A DNA stretch of 15,778 nucleotides from VMFW01 sp038058095 (GTDB taxonomy: Bacteria > Patescibacteriota > Minisyncoccia > UBA6257 > 2-01-FULL-56-20), in NCBI GenBank assembly GCA_038058095.1, contig JBBUBW010000011.1, positions 1 to 15,778 on the forward strand, in the 5' to 3' direction. The notes under the pieces are model-generated. The model worked only from the letters and a program-made list of their open reading frames with translations, ran no database searches and had not been told where the DNA came from. The position numbers and the translations under genes are program-made. Below are positions 14,221 through 15,778 of this stretch, piece by piece; within the stretch, counting starts at the first letter, position 1, and every line of letters begins with the position of its first letter.

Positions 14221-14368
14221 AATATCGATTTCGCTTTTGTGCAACCGGCGTCACAACTCCTCCGGCGGGAGTTGCGCGCCTGCCTCTCGACGTGAAAATC
14301 CCTCGCCCCGGCTCGGGAACCAAGCTTTTCATGCCTCCGAGAGCTTGCACAAACTCGAAACCGATATT
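14221..14368. mobile_element. MITE-like or structured element with 24-base inverted ends
   Basis: Bases 14221-14244 and 14345-14368 are inverted repeats, 21 of 24 matching. The 100-base interior is visibly richer in G and C than its surroundings. It holds an 8-pair hairpin (14254-14274) and two further nested pairings (14284-14289 with 14338-14343; 14293-14298 with 14326-14331). No protein is convincing on either strand and no target duplication is evident. It may be a miniature transposable element, a REP-type repeat or a structured RNA at the end of the pilus operon. Confidence 0.6.
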
Positions 14369-14492
14369 CAAGAGGTTATGGTGGCGAAGAAATTAATCTT
14401 GCCGATATGGAGATAGAATGAAGGTGTTTGAGAGTGTATTTTTATATTAGGTGAAGAAAATAAATACGAGTTTACTACATAATAGAGCTTTT

Positions 14493-15596
14493 TTATTGTA
14501 AATTTTCGATGATGGCAATTTCCAAGGGGACGATGGCGAAAGGAGAGTATCTGATTTCGGTGTAGGCGACAATGAGAGATTTAATCAGGCGGATGAGGGT
14601 GGCGTTGTCGGTAAGCGCGGTGAGTTTTTTAATTTGGGTGATTTCTTCGGTTGTGAGTTCGCTAGAAAAGAATTTTTCAAGCGAGGGATTAACTTTAAGC
14701 GATAAAACTTTTCTTAAGTAGTGAATAAGATCTTTGGTGAATTGGGTGAGGTTGTGGCCTTCAGTGTTGATTTCGGCAAGCGTGTTTAATGCTTTTTCTA
14801 AATCATTTTTTAGAATTAATTCCGAGAGTTCCCGGACTTTTTTCAAGCTAGTGCGGCCAGTTAGCCCTTCAACAACTTCGAGGGTAATTTTTTCGCCCAA
14901 AGAACTAAGTTGGTCGAGGAGGGATTCGGCATCCCGGAAACTGCCGTCTCCGACAGCACCCACGAGTTCCAGCGCATCTTCGTCGATAGAAATTTTTTCG
15001 ATTTCGGCAATATTTTTTAATTTTTCAGTTATTTTAACTTTGGGAATTTTTTTAAAACCGAAGCGCTGGGTGCGAGAGGTGATAGTGAGAGGAACTTTTT
15101 CGAATTCGGTGGTGGCGAGAATGAAGACAGCGTGAGCGGGGGGTTCTTCAATGGTTTTTAAAAGAGCGTTGAAAGCGGGGCCGGTTAACATGTGGACTTC
15201 GTCTATGATGTAAACTTTATAGGCGCCTTTGGCGGGGGCGGTTTGAATTGCTTCTTTTAAGTTTCTGATTTCATCGATACCGCGGTTTGAGGCGGCGTCG
15301 ATTTCAACGACATCAAAAGCAAAATTAGAATCGATTTCTCTGCAGTAGGAACATTCGCCGCAGGGTTCGCCTTGGGCGCGGAATTTTTCGTCGGTTTGGC
15401 GTTTCTCACAGTTTAGGAGTTTGGCGATGAGGCGGGCGGTTGAGGTTTTGCCGGTGCCCCGAGGCCCGTAGAATAGATAAGCGTGTCCGATTTTATTTTG
15501 GGCCGCGGCATTTTTTAGTATTTGGACAATCGTTTCCTGACCGATAATTTCATCCAGTTTTTTAGGACGATATTTGCGATAGAGGGCTAAGGACAT
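14493..15596 (-). CDS. dnaX: DNA polymerase III subunit gamma/tau, short form
   Basis: A 367-residue clamp-loader ATPase that opens the beta clamp and loads it on primed DNA. Domain I has the start YRKYRPKKLDEIIGQ, Walker A GPRGTGKTS (44-52), four zinc ligands C63, C79, C82 and C85, Walker B YIIDEVHML (129-137) and sensor 1 ATTEFEKVP (161-169). The SRC-type motif with the arginine finger reads SRTQRF (174-179). GDGSFRDAESLLDQ carries the sensor 2 arginine. The protein ends after domain III: the tau domains that bind DnaB helicase and the polymerase alpha subunit are absent, so only a gamma-like form is made. It is transcribed toward the pilus operon from a good promoter 70-100 bases upstream. 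No Shine-Dalgarno sequence is seen. Confidence 0.96.
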   Translation of the reverse strand: MSLALYRKYRPKKLDEIIGQETIVQILKNAAAQNKIGHAYLFYGPRGTGKTSTARLIAKLLNCEKRQTDEKFRAQGEPCGECSYCREIDSNFAFDVVEIDAASNRGIDEIRNLKEAIQTAPAKGAYKVYIIDEVHMLTGPAFNALLKTIEEPPAHAVFILATTEFEKVPLTITSRTQRFGFKKIPKVKITEKLKNIAEIEKISIDEDALELVGAVGDGSFRDAESLLDQLSSLGEKITLEVVEGLTGRTSLKKVRELSELILKNDLEKALNTLAEINTEGHNLTQFTKDLIHYLRKVLSLKVNPSLEKFFSSELTTEEITQIKKLTALTDNATLIRLIKSLIVAYTEIRYSPFAIVPLEIAIIENLQ

Positions 15597-15669
15597 ATAA
15601 AAGATTAAAGTTTAAAAATAAAAATGTAAAACTATTTTGATGAGGTTCGATTCGGTTGGTATCTGTAGT

Positions 15670-15698
15670 ATTATAAATGAGAAGGATTTTTTGGACAA
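15670..15698 (-). promoter_or_regulatory. Promoter of dnaX
   Basis: On the minus strand, TTGTCC (15698-15693), a 17-base spacer and a perfect TATAAT (15675-15670). Transcription would start near 15663 and leave a leader of about 66 AT-rich bases before the ATG at 15596. Confidence 0.7.
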
Positions 15699-15727
15699 AT
15701 TTGCGTTTTGGTTTGTTTGACCCAGTA

Positions 15728-15778
15728 CTATAACTTCGGTTTTTTAATAGAGACGGACTTTGCCTACCGAAGTTGTAG
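15728..15778. repeat. 13-base inverted repeat at the right edge
   Basis: Arms 15728-15740 and 15766-15778 are reverse complements with one mismatch (a possible G-U pair), around a 25-base loop. The left arm is followed by a T run inside the loop. The right arm ends exactly at the window edge, so the repeat may extend further and its role cannot be judged here. Confidence 0.55.

Noticed and set aside
14114..14371. Open minus-strand frame of 85 codons across the inverted-repeat element and the end of the last pilin gene
   Set aside because: It overlaps a well-supported pilin gene on the other strand and the palindromic element, has no promoter or ribosome site, and the composition follows the GC-rich repeat.
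14700..14850. Programmed frameshift in dnaX at an A-rich stretch (A AAA AAT on the minus strand)
   Set aside because: A weak slippery sequence with no clear stimulatory structure, and the protein already ends at a gamma-like length, so no second product is needed.
1..15778. CRISPR array, tRNA or rRNA genes
   Set aside because: No regularly spaced short repeats with variable spacers and no cloverleaf or rRNA-like sequence were found on reading the window.

Overview
The window looks like chromosome from a Candidate Phyla Radiation bacterium (Patescibacteria, most like Parcubacteria). The evidence is indirect. Proteins are compact, the DnaX is very short, and a type IV pilus cluster (pilB, pilC, four pilin-like genes) has no secretin or cytochromes beside it. 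One pilin carries large extracellular domains of a kind I associate with these lineages. TGA is used as a stop, so the standard code applies. Almost every gene lacks a Shine-Dalgarno sequence, and several start codons lie 6-8 bases after a -10 box, as for leaderless mRNAs.

Left region (1-3682): an accessory block reads in one direction into a trpF-like gene. It holds a receiver protein overlapping a histidine-kinase-like protein, a NYN-domain nuclease-like protein, and a transglutaminase-like protein. The striking feature is a 24-base identical sequence, the first 24 bases of the trpF-like gene including its ATG. It occurs three times, at 1480, 2218 and 3032. Each copy lies 4-20 bases after the stop codon of a cargo gene, and only the last opens an intact trpF-like gene. 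This resembles a row of one-gene cassettes inserted serially at the 5' end of trpF, each regenerating the gene start. The first cassette also holds a promoter with a 14-base palindrome, followed at once by a strong intrinsic terminator.

Middle region (3683-7191): a Nudix hydrolase, an ABC-F ATPase and the GTPase Obg, each with its own candidate promoter. Between the last two, on the minus strand, sits a complete small transcription unit encoding 54 residues. It has a promoter, the only canonical Shine-Dalgarno sequence in the window and an intrinsic terminator.

Right region (7192-14216): the pilus operon encodes PilB ATPase, PilC platform protein, a 601-residue pilin with adhesin-like domains, a PilW/PulJ-like minor pilin, a 485-residue PilX-like protein and, after its own promoter, a small pilin. 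Together these would form most of an envelope-spanning pilus assembly system; the prepilin peptidase and PilM/N/O proteins are not in the window. A 148-base GC-rich element with 24-base terminal inverted repeats follows. Then a convergent dnaX (minus strand) has a clear promoter, and an inverted repeat lies at the right edge.
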